A DNA stretch of 64,000 nt from a candidate division FCPU426 bacterium (GTDB lineage Bacteria > Oederibacteriota > JAAXVQ01 > JAUVAV01): the NCBI GenBank assembly GCA_030591525.1, contig JAUVAV010000010.1, positions 17,933-81,932 on the forward strand, given 5' to 3'. The notes under the pieces are model-generated. The model was given only the letters and a program-made list of their open reading frames with translations, did not search any database and was not told the DNA's origin. Shown here piece by piece: positions 19,158 through 30,027 of this stretch; positions within the stretch are counted from its first letter, which is position 1, and each line of letters opens with the position of its first letter. The translations under genes and the position numbers were made by a program.

Positions 19158-20453
19158 ATGAATTTAATGAAGAGAATAATGCAAACATTATTTGTAATTG
19201 CAGTACTTACTTTTTTTTCACAGAGTGCTTTTGCTAAACTTTCTTTTCCTTACGACACAGAACCGTTTGCTACGGATAGTTCCGGCGTTTCTGCTAGTAG
19301 AGACAGTGGTGGGCATTTCAGAAGACCAGAACGAGGATATTTTAATCTTATATATTGGATAGGTACCGGCACTACACCTGGTTCCTTAATATTAGATTTT
19401 GAGAACCCTTTTACTGATGCTGTAGATAAAGATTTTGCAATTTTAACAGATTCTGAATCTTGGGGACCACTTGCCGATATTGCAAGGTTTGAATTTTTTT
19501 TAAATGATACCTTGCAAGGATGGTTTGATGCAGAGTTACGCCCTGATGAATTATTTGAATTTGAACTCCCGGGAAATGGTATTATTGCAAATAGGATTGT
19601 AATTACGAATATTACTCCTGACCCCGACGGCGTTAATAATCTTGCTACCATGACATTTACAGATGCGGGAGTAGCCTATCCCCTCGATCCCGGTGCCATC
19701 TCAGGCATGGTCACAGATCAGGATACAGGCAATCCTCTGGAAGAAGCAACCGTATCGGCTAATTCCTATTCAAACCCAACTAATTCAACAGGTTACTACA
19801 CAATAACCTTGCCCCTAGGGATCTACGCCCTAACCGCATCAAAGGCAGGGTATGAAGAGAAAACCGAAGAAGGTGTGGAAGTAGCAGCGGGGAAAACTAC
19901 GCTGGTAGATTTCCATTTAACCAGGATTAATCACGCGCCCACCATATCGGGGTTAGTTAATCAATCGGGTATAGTAGGAGTTCCTTGGAAATACGATATT
20001 TCCGAAAACATTTCTGATTCCAATGGTGATCTCTTGATCGTAGCTACAGATGATCCCGAAAATATCGCGGTAGAGGGATATGTGCTTGCTTTTTGTTATC
20101 AAACTTTAATAAATAATAAATCCGTGGTTATTAAGGTTACCGACCCCGGGGGGTTAAATACCAGTCAGACGATTTATGTTAGCGTAAAAGGTGCGGAGAA
20201 AACTAGTATTTATCCCAATCCCTACATTGCAGGTAAAGGATATCCGGAAAGGATTATCTTTGGTGGACTGCCAAAGGAAGCGACCTTGAGGATATATACC
20301 ATCTCAGGGGAATTAGTAAAAGAAATAAGCCCTCAACCGATAAACGGTGGAAGTGTGGAATGGGATGTATCGGGTATATCTTCCGGAATATATCTGTATA
20401 CGATTATTTCTCCGGGAGGAAAAAATAAAGGGAGAGTGAGTATTGTAAAGTAG
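19158..20453 (+). CDS. Secreted protein with carboxypeptidase-regulatory-like domain and C-terminal sorting-like domain
   Basis: GAISGMVTDQDTGNPLEEATVSANSYSNPTNSTGYYTITLPLGIYALTASKAGYEEK; ends VEWDVSGISSGIYLYTIISPGGKNKGRVSIVK. Confidence 0.78.
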   Translation: MNLMKRIMQTLFVIAVLTFFSQSAFAKLSFPYDTEPFATDSSGVSASRDSGGHFRRPERGYFNLIYWIGTGTTPGSLILDFENPFTDAVDKDFAILTDSESWGPLADIARFEFFLNDTLQGWFDAELRPDELFEFELPGNGIIANRIVITNITPDPDGVNNLATMTFTDAGVAYPLDPGAISGMVTDQDTGNPLEEATVSANSYSNPTNSTGYYTITLPLGIYALTASKAGYEEKTEEGVEVAAGKTTLVDFHLTRINHAPTISGLVNQSGIVGVPWKYDISENISDSNGDLLIVATDDPENIAVEGYVLAFCYQTLINNKSVVIKVTDPGGLNTSQTIYVSVKGAEKTSIYPNPYIAGKGYPERIIFGGLPKEATLRIYTISGELVKEISPQPINGGSVEWDVSGISSGIYLYTIISPGGKNKGRVSIVK

Positions 20454-20460
20454 AAAAGTA

Positions 20461-23280
20461 ATGAGTTTTAAAGACAGGTGCATTAGTTTAGATTTGCTTT
20501 ATTGGCGCATAATGGGAGTTGAGGATGGAAAAATGAGAGATATTGAATTAAAGTGGTTGAATAAAGCCAATCTTTGCATGTTTTTAAGAATGAACTCTGT
20601 TATCTGGGTGATGCTGTTATTTGCAGGGGCAGGTATGGCAAGGGCTGCTGCACTGCTAATTACTGATTGGTCTTCTGTTGGGGGAACTACTCAAAACAAA
20701 GATGATAATAAAGACATAATGTATTTGGTGACAGAAAATGACAACTTGACTTTTTCAGTCACGGTAGATCAGGCAGTAGATTACGAATGGCAGGTAAACA
20801 AATCAACCGAGACATCAGTAAATGCCGATACATTTGCTTGGACAGTTCCCGAAGAAAAGGGCATATGGGAAATTCATTTAAAATGCTGGAATCTAACCAA
20901 CGAAGAAGCGCATAAGGAGTGGGTGGTATCCACTTTAACTCCTGCCGAAGCGCCGGAATTTTTTGATTATTTTGCAGATTTGGAATATTTGAGCGGGAGA
21001 ACGGCAAAAGATCCATGGGATAGGGCATTGAGTGAGTGGGCGCCATACAATAATAATCCGGCTTATATAGTACTAGATGCTTCCCGAGGATTTGTGCGAC
21101 GAACCTCTGATGGTATCAATCTGCCCATAAATACGAATATGTCAGTAAAATGCGGCACCTGGAAATTTAAATACAGATTTCCCGACGGCAATACCGGTCA
21201 TTATGGTTTTAGTGTTAATTACAACTGGAGTTCCAGTATAAATCGCAATTGCTATTATGGGAAGTGTTCGGATGCCCATCACCATTGCTGTGTTTATGTA
21301 AGACCGGAGTGCGCTTTCAGTTTTGAGTATGACGGGACCGGATGGCCGGAAGACGGCAAATGGCATCAAGTGACAATTATTCGTACCCCGGAGACATGGG
21401 TTTATGTGTATAACGATTACATATTTGAGTTTTATGTACAGGACAAGCTGGATATTACGCCGGAAAAAATTCTTTTGACTTTGAGCCGCTATGAAGGGCA
21501 TACCATGCACATTGATAATCTGGAAATATACCGGGATAAATATTTATTTCCGGAAACCGAAATTGCTTATAAGCCATATACCTGGAATTATTATTATAAT
21601 ACCGGTGATGGCTGTTTTCATCCGGAAACCAGGGAAGGGATTGTAGTAAAAGGGCGGAATATCAGATTGGCGGATATTGCCGCCGCGGTTAACGATGCCA
21701 CGAAATTTACCTATAACGGCAATACGGCCATATGCTATGTTGACCTGGTAATCTACGATGGAAGCGAATTAATAATGAACAATGAAACTTTGAAATTCCA
21801 TTGTGATTACGACGGAGAGTGTCATTTGGTTTTGAAGTATGGGGCGGAAATGAGCATGGAAAACAGCGTGGTTACTACGACCAACGAGCATTATTTCGTA
21901 TGGAATAATGCCAGCTCCACCACCCATTTAGGGCGTGCAACATGCTCTGAACGGGTAGATCCTATAGAATTTCAAAAAGTGGGTTTTTCCGGCGGCGTAT
22001 GGCCCTTGGGGAATGCGGGTTTAATCCGATTTTCCGCCGACAATTCGATTATAAATAATACGGCCCACATATTTTTTGATTCGCCTATGGAATTGAATAT
22101 TACTGATACTAAATTCACGAATTTGCATGAATTGGATATAGGCAATTACACCGGGGTGGCTACCACCGGGCAGCAGCGATCCCGCCAGAGATGGTTTCCC
22201 CATGGGGATAAATCATTTTGGGTGTATTTAGATGAAGTAAATACGAATAAATTTAATTTCCAGGGCGTTTCTTTTAGCGGCCAAGAGAGCCCCATCAATG
22301 TGACTTTTTTAATTAATGCCTTAAGAGATAAATTGAATGTGTATGATATGAATTTGGAAAACGAGAATATCGTAATTAAAAAATCATTGCCCCAACAAGC
22401 CGGACAATCACATACCTGGGTGCCCTATGTGGCCGCCAGTTATGAGTCTGAGAGTTATGGCGGCGAGGGAACCGGGATGGATAGCAAACTGGGATTGGTG
22501 AACTGCAAATTTAAGGATATAGTTGTTCCTACGGATAGGGCTTGGGCAATACCAAAATATTATTGTGATGTAAAAGTGGTTAATCAGGCGGGGCAGCCGG
22601 AAAGCGGTGCCATGGTAACCGTAACTAATGAGGTCGATAACACCTATTATCCCTCGGAAAATATTGAGGTGAAACAACAGGTGTTTGACCCCAAGCCTTC
22701 CTCGGCCAACCAGTATTCTTATTTATCCTACCAGCTTATACAAGGATTATCCCATACTTCGGCTGTCACCGGCGCCAACGGCCATACCCCGCTACCCTCG
22801 GATAAATCGCAAACCCTGGTAATTGCGGATTATGTTAAAGACCAGGCCGGAAAAAGAGAATTTACCTATACTGTCAAAGCGGAGAAAAACGGGGTAATCG
22901 GAACGGTCAGAAGAATAAATCCGGATGCCGGCTGGTATCGGCCTGATCCGGAGGTGCCGGCCCGGACTATTGTAGTGGTTCTGGGCGTGCTGGATGTTCC
23001 CTCGGACTTAAAGTCCGTAAAGGTATATCCCAATCCCTTCAATCCCAGGTGGCACACGCAAGGTCTGACCATAGATAATCTTGCCGCTCAGGCCAGCATA
23101 AAAATCTATACTGTTGCCGGCGAACTGGTGAGAACCCTGCAGGAGCGGGAAGGTTATGGGAGGGTTAGTTGGGACGGCAGGAACGAAAGCGGCCAGCGAG
23201 TTGCCAATGGCATCTATATCGGATTGCTGGAGAGTCCGGACGGAGAAATCCGGAAGGTGAAAATTGCGCTGGAAAAATAG
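20461..23280 (+). CDS. Large secreted protein with N-terminal Ig-like domain, Ig-like module and C-terminal sorting-like domain
   Basis: N-term TDWSSVGGTTQNKDDNKDIMYLV...TFAWTVPEEKGIWEIHLK; ends VSWDGRNESGQRVANGIYIGLLESPDGEIRKVKIALEK. Confidence 0.78.
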   Translation: MSFKDRCISLDLLYWRIMGVEDGKMRDIELKWLNKANLCMFLRMNSVIWVMLLFAGAGMARAAALLITDWSSVGGTTQNKDDNKDIMYLVTENDNLTFSVTVDQAVDYEWQVNKSTETSVNADTFAWTVPEEKGIWEIHLKCWNLTNEEAHKEWVVSTLTPAEAPEFFDYFADLEYLSGRTAKDPWDRALSEWAPYNNNPAYIVLDASRGFVRRTSDGINLPINTNMSVKCGTWKFKYRFPDGNTGHYGFSVNYNWSSSINRNCYYGKCSDAHHHCCVYVRPECAFSFEYDGTGWPEDGKWHQVTIIRTPETWVYVYNDYIFEFYVQDKLDITPEKILLTLSRYEGHTMHIDNLEIYRDKYLFPETEIAYKPYTWNYYYNTGDGCFHPETREGIVVKGRNIRLADIAAAVNDATKFTYNGNTAICYVDLVIYDGSELIMNNETLKFHCDYDGECHLVLKYGAEMSMENSVVTTTNEHYFVWNNASSTTHLGRATCSERVDPIEFQKVGFSGGVWPLGNAGLIRFSADNSIINNTAHIFFDSPMELNITDTKFTNLHELDIGNYTGVATTGQQRSRQRWFPHGDKSFWVYLDEVNTNKFNFQGVSFSGQESPINVTFLINALRDKLNVYDMNLENENIVIKKSLPQQAGQSHTWVPYVAASYESESYGGEGTGMDSKLGLVNCKFKDIVVPTDRAWAIPKYYCDVKVVNQAGQPESGAMVTVTNEVDNTYYPSENIEVKQQVFDPKPSSANQYSYLSYQLIQGLSHTSAVTGANGHTPLPSDKSQTLVIADYVKDQAGKREFTYTVKAEKNGVIGTVRRINPDAGWYRPDPEVPARTIVVVLGVLDVPSDLKSVKVYPNPFNPRWHTQGLTIDNLAAQASIKIYTVAGELVRTLQEREGYGRVSWDGRNESGQRVANGIYIGLLESPDGEIRKVKIALEK

Positions 23281-23343
23281 CGGCGACAGCGATTGCCGAT
23301 TCTCAGCGAGGAAAATAAAAGCAACAGATAAGGAGATGAGGAA

Positions 23344-24279
23344 ATGTTTACCCGGCAAATGAGGTTAGTTTTACTGTTTGCTTTAATAATTTCTTTAGGT
23401 GTTGTCAACCAGCTCGGCGCCACTTTTTCCAAGAGTGACGCCGGAACCGCTACGGCAAATTTCCTGAAATTAGGAGTGGGCGCCAGAGCGGCAGCCATGG
23501 GGGATGCGTTTACCAGTATTTGCGATGACGCGACCGCGGTATACTGGAATCCCGCCGGATTGAGTAAAATCCGGAAACATTCTATTTCTTTCATGCACGC
23601 TTTATGGTTTGAAGATATCTTCTATGATTGGGTTTCCTATGCCCTGCCGCTTAAAAGGAATGGCACGGCCGGTATTGGAATCCAATATCTGAATTACGGC
23701 GGAATTCAAGAGACTGATGAATTTGGAGTCGAGCGAGGTCTGTTCTGGCCGTACGATTTAGCCGTGACAGTTTCCTATGCCAGAAGTATCTCGAATATTT
23801 CCCTGGGAGGAAGCCTGAAATACATTGCCTCGAAGATTAAAAACACGGCATTTTCCATCGCGCTGGACGCGGGTGTTAAGTATGCGCTTTTCGATGAGAA
23901 ATTATCCCTCGGCCTGGTAGTCCGAAACCTGGGGCCGGGGATGCAATATGGCGGTGAAGGCGATCCGCTGGCCATGGATATCAAAATTGGTCTGGCGTAC
24001 CGTATATTTAATGATTGGCTGATTGCCTTGGAGGCTGACGCGCCGCTGGCCAATGAGGCCGGTTTTGGAATCGGGAGTGAATATAATTACCAACTAAACA
24101 AAGAAATCATTATATCCGGCAGAGCCGGTTATAACACCAGTGCCCGGTATACCGGCGGATTAAACGGCTTAACAGCCGGCACTGGAGTGAATTATCTGGG
24201 ATGCAATTTTGACTATGCCTTGGCATCGTTTGGAAAACTCGGAATGACGCATCGGATATCGATTAGTCTGAAGTTTTAG
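23344..24279 (+). CDS. PorV/PorQ family (UPF0164-like) outer-membrane protein
   Basis: ANFLKLGVGARAAAMGDAFTSICDDATAVYWNPAGLSKI...; ends MTHRISISLKF. Confidence 0.88.
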   Translation: MFTRQMRLVLLFALIISLGVVNQLGATFSKSDAGTATANFLKLGVGARAAAMGDAFTSICDDATAVYWNPAGLSKIRKHSISFMHALWFEDIFYDWVSYALPLKRNGTAGIGIQYLNYGGIQETDEFGVERGLFWPYDLAVTVSYARSISNISLGGSLKYIASKIKNTAFSIALDAGVKYALFDEKLSLGLVVRNLGPGMQYGGEGDPLAMDIKIGLAYRIFNDWLIALEADAPLANEAGFGIGSEYNYQLNKEIIISGRAGYNTSARYTGGLNGLTAGTGVNYLGCNFDYALASFGKLGMTHRISISLKF

Positions 24280-24290
24280 AGATATATTAA

Positions 24291-24318
24291 ATTACCCCGC
24301 ACTGAAGTGCGGGGAATT
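24291..24318. terminator. Hairpin CCCCGCACTGAAGTGCGGGG downstream of PorV-like gene
   Basis: Perfect stem; same core as the hairpin at 52252-52282. Confidence 0.6.
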
Positions 24319-24606
24319 TGATCCGAGTTTAGCCGGGGCCATGAATGACAACTGTGCAGTTAAAGCAAACTTGGCTGATGGCGCAGGATGTAAAGCAGGA
24401 CGGCGGGATATACTTGCGGCTCCATAACAAATTAAGCGGCATAAATTGTTTTACAAAAGCAGCGCGTTCGTTTATATTGCTATTTAAATTGGTTGTTCCC
24501 TTCAGATTGCTGCAGGAGTAATTGATTAAAAATACGCATCTCTTGTCTTGTTGTGAGCAGCGTGAAGCTGCGTCGGTTAGCCGACGCTAAAATAAGGAGG
24601 ATGTTA

Positions 24607-25668
24607 ATGGGAAAGACTTACAAGATCGCGGTTCTGCCGGGCGATGGTACCGGGCCGGAGGTAATAGCCGAGGGACGTAAAGTTCTGCAGGCGGTGGCTG
24701 ATAAGCAGGGAATTTCATTTGATTATACCGAGTATGATCTGGGAGGGGAACGGTATTTGAAGACCGGAGAACTGGTCCCGGACTCAGTACTGGATGAATT
24801 GGGCAAGGTTGACAGTATTTACCTGGGCGCAATCGGGCATCCGGATGTCAAGCCCGGGCTCCTGGAAGTCGGTATTCTGCTCAAGCTTCGTTTTCATTTT
24901 GAACAGTATATTAATCTGCGCCCCGTAAAGCTGTACCCGAATGTGGAAACGCCGCTGAAAGACAAGGGGCCGGAGCAGATAAATTTTGAGATTATTCGCG
25001 AGAACTGCGGCGGGATTTATACCGGCGTGGGCGGCTCGGCGCATAAAGGAACGCCCCTGGAGTACGCCACCCAGATCATGACCTATTCGCGGCCCGAAGT
25101 GGACCGCTGTCTGCGTTATGCTTTCCAGCGCGCCATGAAGCGGGCGAAGAAGAGCCTCACCCTGGTACATAAGATGAACGTGCTTACCGAGGTGGGCGAT
25201 CTTTGGTTCCGGGCTTTCCATGAGATGGGCGAGAAGGAGTTTCCCGAGGTTAAGCGTGATTACGCGCACGTGGACGCGACCACCATGTGGATGGTGAAAA
25301 ATCCCGAATGGTTCGAGACCATGGTAACGGCCAATTTATTTGGAGATATCATAACTGATCTCGGGGCCATGATCCAGGGCGGCATGGGCATTGCCGCGGG
25401 CGGAAACATCAATCCCGGGGGAATATCCATGTTTGAACCCATTGGCGGCTCGGCGCCCAAGTACACGGGTCAGAAGAAGATCAATCCTTTGGCCGCGATC
25501 TGCGCGGCCGGCATGATGCTCGAGTATTTGGGAGAGGAACAGGCCGGTCAAGCGGTGGAGAACGCGGTTATTAAAGCGCTGGAGTCAGGCAAGATAAAGT
25601 CTTTGGCCGCCGGCCGCATGGGTCTGGACACCGGGCAGGTCGGGGATTTAATAGCCAGTTTGATTTAA
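24607..25668 (+). CDS. leuB: 3-isopropylmalate dehydrogenase
   Basis: [66 protein letters not shown]. Confidence 0.88.
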   Translation: MGKTYKIAVLPGDGTGPEVIAEGRKVLQAVADKQGISFDYTEYDLGGERYLKTGELVPDSVLDELGKVDSIYLGAIGHPDVKPGLLEVGILLKLRFHFEQYINLRPVKLYPNVETPLKDKGPEQINFEIIRENCGGIYTGVGGSAHKGTPLEYATQIMTYSRPEVDRCLRYAFQRAMKRAKKSLTLVHKMNVLTEVGDLWFRAFHEMGEKEFPEVKRDYAHVDATTMWMVKNPEWFETMVTANLFGDIITDLGAMIQGGMGIAAGGNINPGGISMFEPIGGSAPKYTGQKKINPLAAICAAGMMLEYLGEEQAGQAVENAVIKALESGKIKSLAAGRMGLDTGQVGDLIASLI

Positions 25669-25694
25669 ATTATTGAAGTATGGAGTTGTTTAAC

Positions 25695-26705
25695 ATGCCA
25701 AAGCAATACCGTATCGGCATCATGGGCGCGACCGGCGCAGTGGGATCAATTATGCTCCGGATTCTGGAAGAACGCGATTTTCCGGTGGCTGAATTGCGTC
25801 CTCTGGCCTCGGTCCGCTCGGCCGGCAAGCTTTTGAAATTCCGCGGGGAAGAGGTGAAGATCCGGGAACTTACGGAAGATTCCTTTAAGGGACTGGATAT
25901 TGTCCTGGCCTCGGCCGGGGCCTCGATTTCCAAAAAATACGTGCCCCATGCGGTTGAGGCCGGAGCAACGGTGATTGACAATACCAGCGCCTTTCGCATG
26001 GAACCGGGAGTTCCCCTGGTGATTCCCGAGGTCAATGCCGAAGATATCTTTAAACATAAGGGAATTATTGCCAATCCCAACTGCTCAACTATTATTATGC
26101 TGGTTCCATTAAAGCCTTTGCACGACGTGGCCCGCATCCAAAGAATCGTGGTAAGTACCTATCAGGCAGTTTCCGGGACCGGCAGTCAGGCTATCACAGA
26201 GTTGGAAGACCAGGTTAAACAGTTTGTCTCCGGAGAGCCGATCAAGCATGAAGTATATCCTTATCAAATCGCCTTTAATGTTCTGCCGCATATAGACACC
26301 TTCCAGGATAACGGTTATACCCGGGAGGAGATGAAAATGCTCAATGAGACCCGGAAAATGCTGCATGATGATTCCATCCAGGTTTCCGCCACTGCGATCC
26401 GGGTTCCGGTTTTTACCAGCCATTCCGAATCCCTGCAAATAGAGACGGAAAAGAAACTGACCGCCCAGCAGGCCCGTGAACTGCTGGAGTCCGCGCCCGG
26501 CGTAAAAGTAGTGGATGATCCGGCTAATCTGAAATATCCCATGCCCCTGGACACTTCCGGACAGGATCTGGTTTTTGCCGGCCGCATCCGGGAGGATATT
26601 TCCCATGCCCATGGCCTGGCGCTCTGGGTGGCAGGGGACCAGCTTCGCAAAGGAGCGGCCACCAATGCCGTGCAGATCGCGGAGATATTGATCCGGGGAA
26701 AATAG
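25695..26705 (+). CDS. asd: Aspartate-semialdehyde dehydrogenase
   Basis: IGIMGATGAVGSIMLRILEERDFP; IIANPNCSTIIMLVPLKPLHD; VSTYQAVSGTG. Confidence 0.96.
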   Translation: MPKQYRIGIMGATGAVGSIMLRILEERDFPVAELRPLASVRSAGKLLKFRGEEVKIRELTEDSFKGLDIVLASAGASISKKYVPHAVEAGATVIDNTSAFRMEPGVPLVIPEVNAEDIFKHKGIIANPNCSTIIMLVPLKPLHDVARIQRIVVSTYQAVSGTGSQAITELEDQVKQFVSGEPIKHEVYPYQIAFNVLPHIDTFQDNGYTREEMKMLNETRKMLHDDSIQVSATAIRVPVFTSHSESLQIETEKKLTAQQARELLESAPGVKVVDDPANLKYPMPLDTSGQDLVFAGRIREDISHAHGLALWVAGDQLRKGAATNAVQIAEILIRGK

Positions 26706-26741
26706 ATAGTTACTGTTGCGGGAAGCCAAAATGAAGTACTC

Positions 26742-26826
26742 CCCCTGGATGGGAAGGTTGGGTGGGGGTGTCTTCAAAGGTTATTTCACCCTCCCCTTAA
26801 TCCCCTCCCATCAAGGGAGGGGATTT
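26742..26826. repeat. Imperfect inverted repeat of the CCTCCC..AAGGGAGG family
   Basis: ACTCCCCCTGGATGGGAAGG...GGGTG / CACCCTCCCCTTAATCCCCTCCCATCAAGGGAGGGGATT. Confidence 0.7.
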
Positions 26827-26869
26827 TAGTCTTTCCGCAATAGATACTAATTAATCAATGGGGGCGACG

Positions 26870-27808
26870 ATGACCAATAAGGTGGCAATTATCGGGGCCG
26901 GTTCAGTCGGGGCTACTTTGGCCTATGCCCTTATGCAAAGCGGAACCGCCAGAGAAATAGTTTTAATCGATTTGAACCGGGAAAAAGCCTGGGGTGAAGC
27001 TATGGATTTGCAGCAAGGAGTGGCTTTTACTCGTCCGGTGAATATCCGGGTTGGTGACTATGGGGATTGCCGGGATGCCGCTGCTGTAATTATCACGGCG
27101 GGCGCTAAACAAAAACCGGGAGAAACGCGGTTGGTCTTAGCCGGCCGCAATGCCCGGATAATGCAAGCCATGATTCCGGAAATTGTTAAGCATGGATTTT
27201 CCGGTGTGTTGGTCATAACTTCTAATCCGGTGGATGTGTTAACGCAATGGGCCTGGAAAATTTCCGGCTTGCCGCGCGAGCGTGTGATGGGATCAGGCAC
27301 GGTGCTGGACAGTGCCCGATTACGCGCCTTGCTGGCCGATCGTTGTAAAATCGATGCCCGAAGCATTCATGCCATGATTGTTGGCGAGCACGGCGATTCG
27401 GAAGTAGCGGCCTGGAGCGCCGCCACCATCGGTGGGGTTGCCATCAGAAAATATTGTGATGCCTGCGGGAAGTGTCCCGCCGGCGAGGAATATCCGAAAT
27501 TATTGGATCAGATAAAAAATGCGGCTTATGAGATTATTAAACGTAAAGGCGCCACCTGCTATGCGGTGGGGTTGGCGCTGGTTCAAATTGTGGAGGCCAT
27601 TCTCAGGGATGAGCATAGAGTATTACCTGTCTCGCATGTTATCAAAAATGTTTATGGTATAAAGGACGTTGCGATATCCTTGCCGGCAGTCGTAGGGCGC
27701 AGTGGTATTGAAAAGGTTATACTGATGGAATTAACCCCGGCGGAGGAAGAAGCTTTGCGGAATTCGGCCGCTATAGTTAAAAACAGTTATGCGGGGCTAG
27801 GAGTTTGA
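26870..27808 (+). CDS. ldh: L-lactate dehydrogenase (LDH/MDH superfamily)
   Basis: NKVAIIGAGSVGATLAYAL; AGAKQKPGETRLVLAGRN (LDH-like GETR); ITSNPVDVLT; GEHGDSE. Confidence 0.85.
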   Translation: MTNKVAIIGAGSVGATLAYALMQSGTAREIVLIDLNREKAWGEAMDLQQGVAFTRPVNIRVGDYGDCRDAAAVIITAGAKQKPGETRLVLAGRNARIMQAMIPEIVKHGFSGVLVITSNPVDVLTQWAWKISGLPRERVMGSGTVLDSARLRALLADRCKIDARSIHAMIVGEHGDSEVAAWSAATIGGVAIRKYCDACGKCPAGEEYPKLLDQIKNAAYEIIKRKGATCYAVGLALVQIVEAILRDEHRVLPVSHVIKNVYGIKDVAISLPAVVGRSGIEKVILMELTPAEEEALRNSAAIVKNSYAGLGV

Positions 27809-27954
27809 GCATTTAGTCATAGACTAATTGCTCAAACTCCAGAGCAATTGAAAATTGACCAATAGAGCAATAAAAAAACTCAATTGCGGTCTATTTTCTA
27901 TTGTTCAATTGCTCAGAAATTAAAAAAAATCAGACTAAATGCTCAAGCTCCTAG
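27797..27954. repeat. MITE-like element, family 2; overlaps the 3' end of the ldh ORF
   Basis: CTAGGAGTTTGAGCATTTAGTC ... GACTAAATGCTCAAGCTCCTAG; near-identical to 16829-16984. Confidence 0.9.
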
Positions 27955-28336
27955 GAACTAACTTTCTTCATTACTTGCGTGAGTGGGTCTTCAAACGCTA
28001 GTATATGACCTTACCCCTCCTGCCTCAAATCCCATAGCCGGTGGTTTGAAATTTTTTTGAGATTTTTCCTTAAAGAAGTAGAACGAAATGTCGAAACTCT
28101 ACATATGCGTATCCAAATGTTTTATTCATCCGTTTTTTAAAAAAGGAGGAGGAGAAAATTCCGGAGAAGCCGGGAACTACAGAGTTTCCAGAAAAAAGTA
28201 AGCGATTACTTACGGCGTGCAGTTTAGTGCCGGCTGAGGGAATGCGCATGCAACCGAAAAATGTTCTGTAAAGTTAAAAAGATTTCCCGGTATTTCTGCG
28301 GTGGATTTTAAAAATACGCAAGGAGAAGGAGAAAAA

Positions 28337-29947
28337 ATGAAAACATTTTTAGGATTTCTATTCAGCATTGTCATATTGTTTACATCGGGTTCTGCCTTAG
28401 CCATTACCTGGCCGGATAATATAGGCTGGCGAATAGCAACCATGGGCGGAGCCGCTTTGGCCTTCGAAGACGAGACTACTGCCTTGACACTTTTTAATCA
28501 TGAAAATCCCGCTGGAATCGTTTTTGAAAAAAATTTAAATCGAACGGATGGCGGCTTGTCCTATATCAGTAAAAGTGTTTCAGGAGAACTTTGGCCTGGT
28601 ATGACACAAAAAACTGTTACCACCGAAATGGGACTTATTCCTTCGGGTGCGGAATACGGCAGCAGTATCTGCCGGCTGACTGATAATATGTTTCTTAGCT
28701 ATGGCGTGGGCGGCGGCCTTAGCAATATCAACACCACCTTAACTTCACCGGTCGCCACCATCGAAGATACGTTTTCGACCTTGGCTTATTCGGGCCTGGC
28801 ATATTTGGCTTATAAATTCGATTTCGGGCTGGCTTTAGGCGGAGGATTGGCTTATAGCAGAATGACGGGAGGTCCCCAAAGTCTCGATGGCATTTACAAC
28901 CTATATGCCCCTTACGGCGGGAGTACCAGCAAATTTGATCTTTCGGCCGGCAATTTAAATTGGGACCTGGGAGCCGCCTATGTTAAAGAACTCGCGAATG
29001 GCAATTCATTGACTCTGGGTATCCAATGCGGAGCCGATGATGAATTACCCAATCTGGACAATGTCGATCCGACCGATCCGACGAGCCTGGTAGGGGCCCA
29101 GGGTGATTTTGACATGATTTTGGATTTGGAAGGAACCATTCCTCTGTTCGGAGACAGCTCTGGCAAAACCAGGCTCACACCTTCACCCTTAAAAGTCGGA
29201 GGCGAAGCCATCTTTAATCTGGGAACCATGCTGGAAGCCGGTTTGCTGTTCGATTATAAAATGCGCGAGCTCAATTACAAGGAAGAGGCAAATGGCTCTG
29301 TGACTGCAGATTTCAAAATATTTAGCGAAAGCGGTCTCGGCTTAACCCCCGTGGTCCGGGCCAAGCTTCAACTGGGAGAGGATCTCCATCTCCTTCCGGG
29401 CGCAATGTTTACCACGTGGGGAAGCGGAATTCAGGATAGCTACACCATTTATCTCGCGACAAATGAAACTTTTAAAGACGCAAGCACTACGATAAACCAC
29501 AGCACTTTTGCCCTTGGGCTGGGCGTACAGGCCTTGGGCAAGAAGCTTCAGGCTGGTTTGCAGTATGCATTTGCTGCCAACACGGCCACGACCTCCAGCT
29601 TCAATCCGGATGGCAGTTCAGCCGGCCCGGACACGGACGTTGATAGCGGTTTGAGCAAGCTCCAAGGCGGTGCGGAATACTGGCTTCTTCCCATTTTTGC
29701 CCTCCGTGCCGGGTATGCCATATTAACCGATACCCTCAAAGAGGGCGCTCTGAATCCCTCGGGTGATCCGGTTGATTTGAGGTCCCTGGACAACCGTATA
29801 ACCTTTGGTCTGGGTTTGGCAATACCCGACGGCCTGGCAGCCGATCTTCTCGTCAAGTTGGATACTATCACGCAGGAACCGAAACCCGATCCCGTGGCGA
29901 CCCATAATGTTACGGATATTTCGCTGGGGCTTCATTTGCCTTTCTAG
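28337..29947 (+). CDS. Secreted, probably outer-membrane beta-barrel protein
   Basis: Signal peptide at ATG 28337; repeated barrel-like GLALGGGLAYS, FGLGLAIPDGL; ends ISLGLHLPF. Confidence 0.65.
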   Translation: MKTFLGFLFSIVILFTSGSALAITWPDNIGWRIATMGGAALAFEDETTALTLFNHENPAGIVFEKNLNRTDGGLSYISKSVSGELWPGMTQKTVTTEMGLIPSGAEYGSSICRLTDNMFLSYGVGGGLSNINTTLTSPVATIEDTFSTLAYSGLAYLAYKFDFGLALGGGLAYSRMTGGPQSLDGIYNLYAPYGGSTSKFDLSAGNLNWDLGAAYVKELANGNSLTLGIQCGADDELPNLDNVDPTDPTSLVGAQGDFDMILDLEGTIPLFGDSSGKTRLTPSPLKVGGEAIFNLGTMLEAGLLFDYKMRELNYKEEANGSVTADFKIFSESGLGLTPVVRAKLQLGEDLHLLPGAMFTTWGSGIQDSYTIYLATNETFKDASTTINHSTFALGLGVQALGKKLQAGLQYAFAANTATTSSFNPDGSSAGPDTDVDSGLSKLQGGAEYWLLPIFALRAGYAILTDTLKEGALNPSGDPVDLRSLDNRITFGLGLAIPDGLAADLLVKLDTITQEPKPDPVATHNVTDISLGLHLPF

Positions 29948-30027
29948 CCGGTTTAGAGTATAACTATTTTGTGTTGCGCAAACGAGTTCGAATGCAAATA
30001 GGGTTCACTCCTCCGGAAGCCTGAAGT

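Noticed and set aside
24784-25269. 161-aa minus-strand ORF inside leuB (and similar antisense ORFs in asd, mtaB and 55310)
   Set aside because: Antisense to strongly supported genes in codon-biased sequence; no family features
28150-28336. Structured-looking leader upstream of the 28337 outer-membrane protein gene, considered as a c-di-GMP riboswitch
   Set aside because: The conserved GEMM motifs could not be matched by eye; no supportable riboswitch call
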